Below are positions 18,931 to 28,974 of a DNA stretch of 47,814 nucleotides, piece by piece. The DNA is taken from the NCBI GenBank assembly GCA_021787935.1, contig JAJYLC010000006.1, positions 1 to 47,814 on the forward strand, written 5' to 3'. The position numbers were made by a program, and so were the translations under genes. Origin of the DNA: Chloroflexota bacterium (GTDB lineage: Bacteria > Chloroflexota > Dehalococcoidia > SZUA-161). The notes beneath the pieces are model-generated. The model was not told the origin of the DNA and did no database searches. It saw only the letters and a program-made list of their open reading frames with translations. Position 1 is the stretch's first letter; each line of letters starts with the position of its first letter.

Positions 18931-19023
18931 CGCTCTGTTTGACATTCTCTGATAATATGTCACCATGATAGATAACTATTTCTTTTTCTAGTGGCTAATT
19001 CGCGTCGATGGGAGGTTTGGAGA

Positions 19024-20616
19024 ATGAGAAGCGACCCGGTAAGAGTCAGGTATATGTTCTTTCAGGCCATGGGCAGGACTATGGAGGAGATGGAAAAGCC
19101 CATGGTGGCCATTGTTAATTCCCGGAACGAGCTGGTGCCGGGGCACATCCATCTTAACGAAATTGCGAACTCTGCCAGGGAAGGAGTTATTTCAGCAGGC
19201 GGGACGCCCTTTGAGTTCCCCGCCATCGCTATTTGCGACGGGCTGACTATGGGACATGCCGGCATGTGCTATCCGTTAGCCAGCCGTGAGCTAATCGCCG
19301 ACTCCATTGAGGCTATGCTGGAAGCACACACACTTGATGCCATGGTACTGGTCACCGGCTGCGACAAGATTACTCCGGGGATGATGATGGCGGCGGCGAG
19401 GCTTGATGTTCCTTCAATCATAATCAACGGCGGGCCCATGCTTGCCCGCAAGTTCGGCGAGGGCAGGCCGGGCGCTATCGAGATTGAGCTTACCGGCTGC
19501 GGAGCCTGTCCCGGTCTCTTCACTGCCAACAGTATGGCCTGCATGGCCGAAGCCCTGGGAATGGCCTTACCCTGGAATAGCTGTATCCCTGCCGCCTACG
19601 GTCAGCGCCGCGTGCTGGCCAAACAGTCTGGGGTAGCCCTGATGAAGCTCTGGGACAAGCAGATAACGCCCTCGCAGATTCTCATCAGGAAAGCCTTCGA
19701 GAACGCTATCAGGGTTGATATGGCCATAGGGGGCAGCTCCAACACTATTCTGCACCTCCTAGCTCTCGCTCATGAAGCTAAAATCGATATCGACCTCGAT
19801 CTTTTTGACAAGATGAGCCGCACTACGCCCAGGCTCTTGAATCTCAGCCCGGCGGGGCTCTATTTCATGGATGACCTGTATGAGGCCGGGGGACTGGTCG
19901 CAGTGATGAAGGAGCTTTCCCGAAAGGGGATGTTACATCTTGACGCCTTAACTGTAACCGGGAAGACCATGGGAGAGGTCATAGAGGATGCCCAGATTAC
20001 CAGGCCTGAAGTCATCAGGAGCATAGACAACCCCTTTGACCACCAGGGCGGATTAGCTATTTTATATGGAAACATAGCCCCTGAAGGCGCGGTGGTGAAA
20101 CAGGCAGCAGTGAGGCCTGAGATGCTGAGGCACTCAGGCCCGGCACGGGTCTTTGATATTGAGGAGGAGGCGGTGGATGCTATTGCCAATGGCAGGATAA
20201 AAAAGGGCGATGTGGTGGTAATCAGGTACGAAGGCCCCAAGGGCGGCCCGGGATTCAGGGAGATGCTTATGGCGACCATGACCATAGTGGGGATGAGGTT
20301 AGAGGGCGAGGTGGCCCTGATTACCGACGGTAGGTTCTCCGGAGCCACCAGCGGGGCGGCCATAGGTCATATCTCGCCTGAAGCTATGGAAGGCGGCCCC
20401 ATCGCCATCATAGAAGAAGGTGACATCATCGAGTTCGATATCCCCAAGAGGACGTTGAACATCAAACTGCCTCAGAAGGAGATAAAGAGAAGGCTTGCCC
20501 AGTGGTCGCCGCCGCCTCTGAAGAGGGAAGTTAAGAGCTATCTGAGGAGGTACTCAGCGCAGGTGACCTCAGCCAGCACAGGAGCTATTCTTAAGGAGCC
20601 GTCCCCACACGTGTGA
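19024..20616 (+). CDS. ilvD: IlvD/Edd-family dehydratase (dihydroxy-acid dehydratase-like)
   Basis: AICDGLTMGHAGM, TGCDKITPGMMMAAARLDVPSI, GCGACPGLFTANSMACMAEALGMALP, TDGRFSGATSGAAIGHISPEA; ATG at 19024 with ggaggt RBS. Confidence 0.88.
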   Translation: MRSDPVRVRYMFFQAMGRTMEEMEKPMVAIVNSRNELVPGHIHLNEIANSAREGVISAGGTPFEFPAIAICDGLTMGHAGMCYPLASRELIADSIEAMLEAHTLDAMVLVTGCDKITPGMMMAAARLDVPSIIINGGPMLARKFGEGRPGAIEIELTGCGACPGLFTANSMACMAEALGMALPWNSCIPAAYGQRRVLAKQSGVALMKLWDKQITPSQILIRKAFENAIRVDMAIGGSSNTILHLLALAHEAKIDIDLDLFDKMSRTTPRLLNLSPAGLYFMDDLYEAGGLVAVMKELSRKGMLHLDALTVTGKTMGEVIEDAQITRPEVIRSIDNPFDHQGGLAILYGNIAPEGAVVKQAAVRPEMLRHSGPARVFDIEEEAVDAIANGRIKKGDVVVIRYEGPKGGPGFREMLMATMTIVGMRLEGEVALITDGRFSGATSGAAIGHISPEAMEGGPIAIIEEGDIIEFDIPKRTLNIKLPQKEIKRRLAQWSPPPLKREVKSYLRRYSAQVTSASTGAILKEPSPHV

Positions 20617-20643
20617 TCCAGTCAAGAGGTGAACTTACATCTT

Positions 20644-20847
20644 CTAGTTCTTGTTCTGGACAGTCTGGACGCAGGGATGTTCCAGGGAAAATGTCACGAT
20701 GTCAGTAGCTATCTCAGTAGCAGAACCTTTGTGTAGAGTTATTCCGAGTCCGCAGTTCAGGCACTGCACCACGCCAATGCTCTCATCTTCTGGCTCGTCC
20801 CAGACCACGAAATTAATTATCCTCCCGTCCTTCGTTCTAATTACCAT
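20644..20847 (-). CDS. Small hypothetical protein with CxxC
   Basis: MVIRTKDGRIINFVVWDEPEDESIGVVQCLNCGLGI; RBS-like aaggtagga upstream. Confidence 0.5.
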   Translation of the reverse strand: MVIRTKDGRIINFVVWDEPEDESIGVVQCLNCGLGITLHKGSATEIATDIVTFSLEHPCVQTVQNKN

Positions 20848-21159
20848 AATGTTATTCCTACCTTAACTGGCCCTTTGCTGTCTCACTCAAGGCGAAATTG
20901 GGTTCTTCTTTCTGATATGCTTCGTTGCGGTGCCATGTCTTTGAACTATCGTACTGGTACTTTCGTTCTCAGTATGATATTTGGCCTTGTAAGGAGCAAG
21001 ATGAATTTACTGGACACATCTTCAATCTAGCTCCAAAAATTTACAAAGCGTGGAATGTGCCGGGAATAAATTGTGGTAAAGTAGCCACTCTTAGGCGAAG
21101 TAGCTTATGCAGTCAGCAGACCAATTTGGGATATCGGATACTTGAGGACTAATTTGCTC

Positions 21160-21185
21160 CTTGTGGGAGGTTGTCATCCCACAAG
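21160..21185 (-). terminator. Hairpin, possible terminator of the lipoprotein gene
   Basis: cttgtggga-ggttgtca-tcccacaag, 9-bp perfect stem downstream of the minus-strand gene end; weak T-tract. Confidence 0.35.
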
Positions 21186-21260
21186 CAATCTCAAATATGT
21201 TAGAGAAGCTAAATCAATATTCTGGCTGAGTCTCAGTAAGGCTTCATGCGGCGATCCAAG

Positions 21261-21839
21261 TCAATGACAAACAAAGGAATCTAAGTAAGTCATGAAGTCA
21301 CCCGAGGTCTCTATCCTATCGTGAGTAGTGCTATTTACGGTCGATATAATGAAGGTTCTATTACTCCTGTCACAGAAGAAGGTTGAAAGAACTCCATTCA
21401 GAGAGACACTTGCGTTAATATTGGAGGTAACGGTATATAGTTTGTAAACTACACGGTGTCCCGCATGTGTCGTCTCCATTGCAGGTGACCATTGGTATGT
21501 CTTATCCGTAATACCTGCCGCCTCCACTCCCTTCACGCACTCGTCCAGGTATTGATTCAAATCGCTGGCGTTGCTGTCCAAGTATCCCGGAGTGTAGGAC
21601 ACCACGAAATATTCATTTTCAGACGTGGTTAAGTCAATCCCGCTGACTGAGACGAAGACTGCACCGTTTTCGTCCACCTTATCAGCAACCACCCCAAAGG
21701 TTTTTGGGTATTTAAACGAGAAGTCATGGCCGGAATAAGTCTGTAGTTGAGTGTTTTCCGTCTTCCCTCCACAACTAATGGCGCTAATGAAGACCGCTGT
21801 GAGCAACATTGCAACCAGCACTACTTTCATTATCCTCAT
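21261..21839 (-). CDS. Putative lipoprotein of unknown function
   Basis: MRIMKVVLVAMLLTAVFISAISCGG signal peptide with lipobox-like C; RBS agggagagg upstream of the chosen ATG. Confidence 0.75.
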   Translation of the reverse strand: MRIMKVVLVAMLLTAVFISAISCGGKTENTQLQTYSGHDFSFKYPKTFGVVADKVDENGAVFVSVSGIDLTTSENEYFVVSYTPGYLDSNASDLNQYLDECVKGVEAAGITDKTYQWSPAMETTHAGHRVVYKLYTVTSNINASVSLNGVLSTFFCDRSNRTFIISTVNSTTHDRIETSGDFMTYLDSFVCH

Positions 21840-22062
21840 GGGCCTCTCCCTGTAGCTTTTCGCCCTGTTGTTTCGCCACGATATTCTACCACGAAATATG
21901 AAGAACTTACAAGAGAATATGTCAAAGTGGTGCATTTCCTCCCCACCTCCCCTGTAATCAACCCTCCAAAACACGGTGGTTCATGCTCCATTTTGAAAGG
22001 CGACTTTTTTCTGTTTTTGCGTTAAAATAGTCACACAAGAAGTTGTCCAAGGGGGGTTTGCT

Positions 22063-23166
22063 ATGGAGGCAGGTAAAGGTTCAGCCGACCTGGAGCAAGA
22101 AGTCCTCGGCCAGAGTCTGTGTACAAGCTGCGGCGCATGCGTAAACATCTGCCCCTATATCAAAGTGGTCAGGGACAGAGTGGCCGTAATCGAACCCTGC
22201 GGTCTTACTGAAGGGAAGTGCTACGATTTCTGCCCCCGCACGCCCACAGATATCGCTGCCCTGGATAAAAGCGTATTCGGCAAAACGCGCAGCGATTTCT
22301 CACTCGGGCCTTATATCTCCATCGAAATGGCGCAGGCAAAAGACAGCGAGATACGCTGCCGTGCTCAGTACGGCGGCGTGATCTCTGCCCTGATGAAATA
22401 CGCCCTGGACGCAGGTGAGATTAAAAATGCTGTGCTCACCAGGCCCTTCGACGGGGCCATGATGCCCGCATCTGTGGTGGTAGAGGAGAGCAGGCAATTA
22501 GAGGAATGCGCAGGATCGAATTACGTATCATCCGCTACGCTGGCAAGAATGAACGAGGCGACAAGGCAGGGCAAGAATTCCATAGGGCTGGTCGGTATAC
22601 CGTGCCAGGTAATGGCTTTGAGGAAGATGCAGGCTTCAAGGCACGACACTGGAGCTAAAGGGGTGAAGCTCGTCATCGGGCTTTTTTGCACCTGGGCGCT
22701 GTCCTATAAAGGCTTCTCCGAGTTCCTCAAAAAGAAAGTAGACCTCTCTCAGGTCAGGCGTATCGATATCCCGCCCCCTCCGGCCAATGTCATGGTCGTG
22801 GAGACAACAGCAGGCGACATCAGGTTATCTCTAGACGAGGTGCGGAAATTCATCAAGCCTACCTGTAGCGTCTGCTACGATATGACCTCGGAGTTCGCCG
22901 ATGTATCGGTGGGCATGGTGGAAGGAGTCGAAGACTGGAACACCTTTATAGTTAGAACTCCGGCGGGGGAAAATTTTATTGATAAAGCGAAAAAGGCAGG
23001 TGTAATCAATACCAAACCTTTGGAGGAAACGAGGCTGGAGCACCTGAAACAGGCATCGTCCATAAAGAAGAAGAGGGCGGTGGACGCAATACAGAAGAGG
23101 ACTAACGACAAGAAAAACCTGCTATACCTGCGTCTCAGCGCTCAGGAGAAGAAAAAGTTCCTTTAG
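22063..23166 (+). CDS. FrhB/FpoF-like coenzyme F420 hydrogenase/dehydrogenase beta-subunit family
   Basis: CTSCGACVNICPYIKVV ferredoxin motif; AQYGGVISALMKYALDAGEI; VGIPCQVMALRKM; KPTCSVCYDMTSEFADVSVG. Confidence 0.88.
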   Translation: MEAGKGSADLEQEVLGQSLCTSCGACVNICPYIKVVRDRVAVIEPCGLTEGKCYDFCPRTPTDIAALDKSVFGKTRSDFSLGPYISIEMAQAKDSEIRCRAQYGGVISALMKYALDAGEIKNAVLTRPFDGAMMPASVVVEESRQLEECAGSNYVSSATLARMNEATRQGKNSIGLVGIPCQVMALRKMQASRHDTGAKGVKLVIGLFCTWALSYKGFSEFLKKKVDLSQVRRIDIPPPPANVMVVETTAGDIRLSLDEVRKFIKPTCSVCYDMTSEFADVSVGMVEGVEDWNTFIVRTPAGENFIDKAKKAGVINTKPLEETRLEHLKQASSIKKKRAVDAIQKRTNDKKNLLYLRLSAQEKKKFL

Positions 23167-23175
23167 GGGTGCAAT

Positions 23176-25083
23176 ATGGGGACACTAGAGCTAGATAAAC
23201 CAGGCAAAACCGTGCTCATGATGGGGGATGAGGCTATCGCCCGGGGCGCTATCGAGGCTGGAGTTGACTTCTGCGCCTCCTATCCGGGTACCCCTGCCAC
23301 GGAGGTTCCCGAGTCCCTGGCGCGTGTGTCTGAGCATTTTGGCATATATGCTGAATGGTCTACCAACGAGATTGTGGCCTTCGAAGCGGCAACTGCCGCC
23401 TCGCTCGCCGGCTTGAGGGCGTTGGTAGCTATGAAACAGAACGGCGTCAACGTGTGTGCGGATTTCCTGATGACGGTCAATCTCGCCGGCATCAACGGCG
23501 GCCTTGTCCTGGTAGCCGGAGATGACCCCTCAGCCATATCCAGCAGCAATGAACAGGATAGCCGTAGCTATGCCAGGTACGCTGACCTCCCGCTCCTGGA
23601 GCCGGCTGATTTCCAGGAGGCTAAGGATATGACAAAGTGGGCATTCGAGCTTTCTGAGAAGCTCGGACTGCCCTGCATACTGAGGAGTGTCACCAGGCTA
23701 TCTCACAGCAGGGGAAACGTTAAGCTCGGCGTACTTCCCGAAAAGACGAGGAAAGCCAAATTCGAAGGTGTGTACATTTCCGGGGCCTTCGCGGCTGCAC
23801 AGCACGCTGCGCTTCATCAGAAGCTGGAGCAGGCGCGGGAAGAATTTGAGACGTCCCCGTTCAACTTTTATGTCGGCCCTAAGAAGGCGAAATTCGTCAT
23901 AGTGACTAGCGGCACAGGCTGGCTCTATTCACGTGAGGCGGTGGCAGCGCTGGGGCTTGAGGCTAAGGTGGGGATTCTGAAAATCGGCACCACCTGGCCG
24001 CTTCCGGAGAAATTCATCGTCGACCACCTGAAAAATGTCGCTGAGATACTCATCGCTGAGGAGGTAGACCCCTTCCTGGAGCAAAACATAAAAATCCTGC
24101 TGGCGGAGCAGGCCAAGACCCTGGGGCCAATCGAAGTCTACGGCTCAAAATCAGGACACCGCCCGGCTTATGGTGAGATGAACCAGGATAAAGTCGTTCA
24201 GGCCTTGGCAAGCATTAGGGGTCTGCAACTCAAGGCCAGAGACGAAAAATATATTGAGCAGGCAAAAGAACTGGCCCTAACCTATATACCTCCCAGGATG
24301 CCCACCTTTTGCACCGGCTGCCCGCACAGGGCATCCCTTTGGGCCATAAAGTCCGCCCTCAAGCTGGACGGGCGGGATGGCTTTGTTACCGGAGACATAG
24401 GATGCTACGCCATTGGAGCGGGGCCCGCCGGCTACTTCCAAATAAAGACCATCCATTGTATGGGCGGCGGTATCGGCCTGGCCAACGGGTTCGGCAAGCT
24501 CGACAGGTTTGCTTTCAACCAGCCTGTGATCGCAGTCTGCGGCGATTCCACCTTCTATCATGCCGCCATCCCGGCGCTCATCAACGCCCAGGTTCACAAC
24601 AGCAATGTCTTGATGGTGGTGCTGGACAACGGCGGCACGGCGATGACAGGTTTTCAACCTCACCCGGGCTCCGGGTTCGACGCCCTGGGACGATCCGCGC
24701 CTACCGTGGAAATCGAGAACATATGCAGGGGCATAGGTGTCGAAGTCAGGGTAAGAGACCCCTTCGAGATAAGTCAGGCCGTACAGGAACTTTACGATAT
24801 GCTTCAGGAGGACGGTCCCAGGGTGATGGTCTTCCGCAGAAGGTGCTTCCGCATCGAGGCCAAAGAGAAGCTGCAGAAAAAATACTACGTCGACCAGACC
24901 AGATGTATCGGCGATGACTGTGGCTGTGCTCGTTTCTGCAGCAGGGTGTTCAACTGCCCCGGCATAATCTGGGACCAGGAGGCGCAGAAGGCGAAGATTG
25001 ACGAGGTTGTGTGCACCGGCTGCGGAGTTTGCGCTACGCTTTGTCCCGGAGGGGCTATCAAAGTTCGGGGGGCTGCGTCATGA
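23176..25083 (+). CDS. iorA: Indolepyruvate ferredoxin oxidoreductase alpha subunit
   Basis: MGDEAIARGAIEAGVDFCASYPGTPATEV; TPP region GDIGCYAIG...GDSTFYHAAIPAL; C-terminal CTGCGVCATLCPGGAI. Confidence 0.95.
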   Translation: MGTLELDKPGKTVLMMGDEAIARGAIEAGVDFCASYPGTPATEVPESLARVSEHFGIYAEWSTNEIVAFEAATAASLAGLRALVAMKQNGVNVCADFLMTVNLAGINGGLVLVAGDDPSAISSSNEQDSRSYARYADLPLLEPADFQEAKDMTKWAFELSEKLGLPCILRSVTRLSHSRGNVKLGVLPEKTRKAKFEGVYISGAFAAAQHAALHQKLEQAREEFETSPFNFYVGPKKAKFVIVTSGTGWLYSREAVAALGLEAKVGILKIGTTWPLPEKFIVDHLKNVAEILIAEEVDPFLEQNIKILLAEQAKTLGPIEVYGSKSGHRPAYGEMNQDKVVQALASIRGLQLKARDEKYIEQAKELALTYIPPRMPTFCTGCPHRASLWAIKSALKLDGRDGFVTGDIGCYAIGAGPAGYFQIKTIHCMGGGIGLANGFGKLDRFAFNQPVIAVCGDSTFYHAAIPALINAQVHNSNVLMVVLDNGGTAMTGFQPHPGSGFDALGRSAPTVEIENICRGIGVEVRVRDPFEISQAVQELYDMLQEDGPRVMVFRRRCFRIEAKEKLQKKYYVDQTRCIGDDCGCARFCSRVFNCPGIIWDQEAQKAKIDEVVCTGCGVCATLCPGGAIKVRGAAS

Positions 25084-25724
25084 CTTTAGAAAAGGATCCG
25101 CTGAATCTAATCATAGCAGGCGTCGGCGGCCAGGGTAACATCCTAGCTTCACAGATAGTGGCTACAGCCGGCATAAAGGAAGGACTCTATGTAACCGTGG
25201 GAGAGACCTACGGTGCTTCCCAGAGGGGAGGCCCGGTGATGAGCCATGTACGCTTCTCCGCAAAGGCGCAGTGCGGTCCTCTGATACCAGAGGGTGAGGC
25301 GGATATTATCGTCGGGCTAGAGCCCATAGAAGCTCTGCGTATTATCGCCGATTACGGCAGCCCAGCTACCAGGGTTATCGTCAGCCCCAGACCTATCTAT
25401 CCTATCTGGGTTCTATCGGGGCAGGCCAAATATCCTCCCGTGGAAGAGGTTGTACAAAAGCTGGGGGAACTGGTAGCGGAAGTCAGGGTGGTCAAAGCCA
25501 TCGAGGAAGGTGAGACAGGTCTCGCGGCCAACGTTGTTATGGTGGGTGCCCTCGCCGGCTCTGGCATGCTCCCCATTACAATGAAGAATTTCGAGGGGTC
25601 GATAAAGGAAATCGTGTCACCCAAAGATTTAGATTTGAATCTGCGTGCCTTCAAGAAGGGTGTGGAGTTAGCTGGAGGTAAGGCCGCTGTGCCGGTACCA
25701 GTGAAGACAAGGAAGCGTAAGTGA
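25080..25724 (+). CDS. iorB: Indolepyruvate ferredoxin oxidoreductase beta subunit
   Basis: NLIIAGVGGQGNILASQIVATAG...GETYGASQRGGPVMSHVR; ATGA overlap with iorA. Confidence 0.93.
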   Translation: MTLEKDPLNLIIAGVGGQGNILASQIVATAGIKEGLYVTVGETYGASQRGGPVMSHVRFSAKAQCGPLIPEGEADIIVGLEPIEALRIIADYGSPATRVIVSPRPIYPIWVLSGQAKYPPVEEVVQKLGELVAEVRVVKAIEEGETGLAANVVMVGALAGSGMLPITMKNFEGSIKEIVSPKDLDLNLRAFKKGVELAGGKAAVPVPVKTRKRK

Positions 25725-25946
25725 TATAAAGGCTGTCAACCAGAGTGATGTCGATTCGACAGTAGATATATGTCTAAATCTGATTCGCTCTTAAACTTGC
25801 ACTTTGTACAACCGGGGGACTGACTGGTGCGGCACCTCAATTTCGGCAATTTTAGCTGCTCTGAAATAATACTGCAATCATCCCATCCTTACGTTAGCCC
25901 GGAAATGGGCGTGTTTGACTCGTTGTTCAAATAGAGGAGTAGTTCA

Positions 25947-28034
25947 ATGGCAAGCAAAAGTAAGGTTGCGAGAAAGGTATCAGGCCCGACTGGAGCGGAA
26001 CCATGGAAAGGATCGAAGGAATGGCATAGGGCTCTGGTTGAAACCCTGGGCAGAGCAGGGTATGGGATCATTGTCCTGCAAAATACTCCAGAGCAGGAAG
26101 CAACCGTTGTATTCGTCAGTGATGAAGCCTGTAAGATGGCGGGTTATTCGCCTACTGAGGTACTTTCAAAGTCTGTTTGGGACTTCTTTGAGTCTTCTGA
26201 ACTTGCCAAGATGCAGGAACAATATAGACAAAGGCAGAGTGGCGAGCAAGTACCCAATTATTATGAGACTACCGTGCTACGCAAAGACGGCACCCCGCTG
26301 CCCATCGAAGCCAGTGCAAGTACCATGAGCTACGATGGTAATATAGCAACAGTCCTTTTCTTCAAGGATATCACCGGACAGAAAGAGATGCAGCGGGAGT
26401 TGGACGAATACCGTCGCCATCTTGAGGAACTGGTGGCAAAGCGCACGGCTGAGCTGAGAGAAACAAACGAGCGGCTTCAGCACGAAATCACTGAACGCAA
26501 GCAAATTGAACTGGTTCTTCGGGAAAGCGAAAAATACTTCCGGTCGCTCATCGAAAACTCGCAGGAAGTCATCGTCGTTCTCAATAGTGATGGTACGATA
26601 CGGTACCAAAGCCCCTCGGCAAGGCACGTGACAAAATACTCTCCGAAAGTCAGGCAGGGAAGTAGCATTTTCGAGTTTGTCCATCCTGACGATTTGCCGC
26701 GTCTGGCGCGGCAGTTTGAAGAGATGAAAACGAGTCCCGGCGCTACGGTACATTCGGAGTTTCGTGGCCTTTGGAAGGATGGCTTGTGGCATTATGTGGA
26801 AGGCTCTGCTCGAAATCTATTGCACGATCCAATAGTTGCGGGCATAATTGTTAACTTCCGCGATATCACTGAGCGCAAGCAGGCGGAAGAGAAGTTGAAG
26901 AACAGTGAAAGATATTTCCGGTCCCTCACCCAAAACGCACTCGATGTTACAATCGTAATCGGTCGGAATGGGATGGTAAAATACGCGACCTCTTCTGTTG
27001 AGCCTCCACGCGGATATAAACCGGAAGAGATAATCAACACAAACGGTTTTTCGACAGTCTACCCGGATGATATACCAAAAGCTATGAATGTCTATAATGA
27101 GTTGATGCGGAACCCAGCTGCTTTAGTGAGAACAGAAGTGCGTGTTTTGCATAAAGATGGCTCGCGGCGTGTTGTTGAGGCCGTAGCCAGAAACCTCCTT
27201 GACGACCCGATAGTGGAGGGAATCATCGTTAGCTACCGCGACGTTACTGAACGCAGAGAGGCAGCAGAGAAATTACAGCAGCTTTATCAGCAGGAAAAAG
27301 ATTTACGACAGCAGCTCGAAATGGAGATGAAGAGGAGAGTAGAGTTCACCAGGGCACTGGCGCACGAGTTGAAAACTCCGCTAACGCCGATGGTGATTTC
27401 AAGTCAAGTGCTAGCCTCTGAACTCAAGGAAGAGCCTTTGTTAAGTCTGGCTAGAAACCTCAGCCGCGGTGCCTCTAGTCTCAGTAGCCGGATAGATGAG
27501 CTTCTCGACCTGGCGAAAGGGGAGATAGGCATGCTCCAGTTGAAAATGGAGCCGTCGGATATATCGCACCTGCTTAGGGAAGCAGCAGAGTATGTGTCTC
27601 CGGTAGCTTTGAGTCGTGGCCAATTCCTGATTATAGAGCTTCCCGATTCGCTGCCCTTAGTTGAGGCTGATAAGGTCAGGTTGCGGCAAGTTGTGTTGAA
27701 TCTGCTCAACAATGCCCTGAACTATACTCCCGAAGGGGGAAGGATTACTTTGAGAGCAGCGCAGAAGGAGGCTGGTCTGGTAGTGGAGGTCGAGGACAAC
27801 GGCCCGGGTATAGCGGAGGAAGGGCAGCAGCACATGTTTGAACCTTATCGCCGCATGGAGGTTACCGGAGAGCGACTGAGTGGACTGGGGTTGGGACTCG
27901 CTCTGTGTAAGACGCTGGTAGGTCTTCATGGTGGACAGATATGGGTGAAAAGCTCTGTGGGCAAAGGCTCGATTTTTGGTTTCTCACTGCCTTTGGAAAC
28001 CGCCAATAGTGAGGCATCGGAGGAGAGCCGTTGA
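25947..28034 (+). CDS. Multi-PAS sensor histidine kinase
   Basis: Three PAS modules each ending in F(K/R)DIT or YRDVT; RALAHELKTPLTPMV H-box; VEDNGPGIAEEG, GLGLALCKTLVGLHGG. Confidence 0.95.
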   Translation: MASKSKVARKVSGPTGAEPWKGSKEWHRALVETLGRAGYGIIVLQNTPEQEATVVFVSDEACKMAGYSPTEVLSKSVWDFFESSELAKMQEQYRQRQSGEQVPNYYETTVLRKDGTPLPIEASASTMSYDGNIATVLFFKDITGQKEMQRELDEYRRHLEELVAKRTAELRETNERLQHEITERKQIELVLRESEKYFRSLIENSQEVIVVLNSDGTIRYQSPSARHVTKYSPKVRQGSSIFEFVHPDDLPRLARQFEEMKTSPGATVHSEFRGLWKDGLWHYVEGSARNLLHDPIVAGIIVNFRDITERKQAEEKLKNSERYFRSLTQNALDVTIVIGRNGMVKYATSSVEPPRGYKPEEIINTNGFSTVYPDDIPKAMNVYNELMRNPAALVRTEVRVLHKDGSRRVVEAVARNLLDDPIVEGIIVSYRDVTERREAAEKLQQLYQQEKDLRQQLEMEMKRRVEFTRALAHELKTPLTPMVISSQVLASELKEEPLLSLARNLSRGASSLSSRIDELLDLAKGEIGMLQLKMEPSDISHLLREAAEYVSPVALSRGQFLIIELPDSLPLVEADKVRLRQVVLNLLNNALNYTPEGGRITLRAAQKEAGLVVEVEDNGPGIAEEGQQHMFEPYRRMEVTGERLSGLGLGLALCKTLVGLHGGQIWVKSSVGKGSIFGFSLPLETANSEASEESR

Positions 28035-28720
28035 AAGCGCTGATCATCGAAGACGATCCGGGGATTGTAGAGTCTATTTCCCTGGCGCTGCAGATACGCT
28101 GGCCGGATACCCAGATAGTATCCACACACTTGGGGAAGAAGGGCATAGATTTAGCGGAAAGCGAAGACCCTGATATAGTGATACTCGATTTGGGACTTCC
28201 TGATATAAGCGGTTTCGATGTACTGAAACAGGTCCGCTCTTTTTCCTCCGCACCAATTATTATCCTCACCGTGAAGGCGGATGAAGCCGATATAGTCAAA
28301 GGCCTCGAGTGGGGAGCGGATGATTACATGGTGAAGCCGTGCAGTCAATTAGAGCTTCTGGCAAGGGTGAAGGCCAGGATACGCGATAAAGGCCGCTCCG
28401 TTAAAGAGGCTCCTCTATCTTATGGGCCGCTGCGATTTAATCCCTCGACGCACAACCTCATGATCGAAAATAGAGAGATAAAACTCACTACCATTGAGTC
28501 TCACATCATCCATCATCTGATGAAGAACGCCGGTCAGGTTGCGACATACTCTAGCCTTGCCGAAGAAGTATGGGGTGAAGATTACCCCGGATCTATTGAT
28601 AGCCTCAGGGTTCATATCAGGCGCTTGAGGGAAAAAGTAGAGGCAGATCCCGGCCAGCCACAGCTTATCCTCACCAAAGCCGGCATAGGATATTTTTTGG
28701 CCAAACCAAACAATATCTGA
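28031..28720 (+). CDS. OmpR/PhoB-family response regulator
   Basis: IIEDDPGIVESI, VILDLGLPDISG, LTVKA receiver; winged helix SIDSLRVHIRRLREKVEADPGQPQLILTKAGIGYFL; TTG start overlaps kinase stop. Confidence 0.93.
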   Translation: MKALIIEDDPGIVESISLALQIRWPDTQIVSTHLGKKGIDLAESEDPDIVILDLGLPDISGFDVLKQVRSFSSAPIIILTVKADEADIVKGLEWGADDYMVKPCSQLELLARVKARIRDKGRSVKEAPLSYGPLRFNPSTHNLMIENREIKLTTIESHIIHHLMKNAGQVATYSSLAEEVWGEDYPGSIDSLRVHIRRLREKVEADPGQPQLILTKAGIGYFLAKPNNI

Positions 28721-28790
28721 TCTGCGGCTCACGCCCAGCCCGGGTAACCTCTTTGAAGTAATCCCATTTGTCTAAGAATGGTTATTATAA

Positions 28791-28897
28791 TATACTTATA
28801 CGAAGATTAAGAAAATGGTACTAATTGTAATGTCTTTGTAATGTCTTTGTAATATTTCCAGTGTATTCTGTAATCGAATTGTAATCGTATAAGTATA
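28791..28897. promoter_or_regulatory. OmpR-family operator-like array: five TTGTAAT-type heptamers within a 13-bp inverted repeat
   Basis: Heptamers at 28825, 28836, 28847, 28868 (ctgtaat) and 28879; tatacttatacga 28791-28803 and tcgtataagtata 28885-28897; TATAAA at 28894. Confidence 0.65.
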
Positions 28898-28974
28898 AAA
28901 TATACCTATAGGAGTTAAGTCAGGGAAACCTGTCGATATCTTGTTTATAGACTGCGAGGGAGAGGAGGCAGAAC

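Noticed and set aside
20925-21152. 75-aa plus-strand ORF in the ilvD-lipoprotein gap
   Set aside because: No RBS, no recognisable motif and atypical composition; could be noncoding or a decayed gene, but evidence is too weak.
24309-24917. 202-aa plus-strand ORF inside iorA
   Set aside because: Alternate-frame shadow of a strongly supported iorA; no coding motif. The same applies to the many antisense ORFs across the track.
25749-25761. Short palindrome tgtcga-t-tcgaca upstream of the histidine kinase gene
   Set aside because: Only 6-bp arms; such palindromes arise by chance in a window this size and nothing else supports it.
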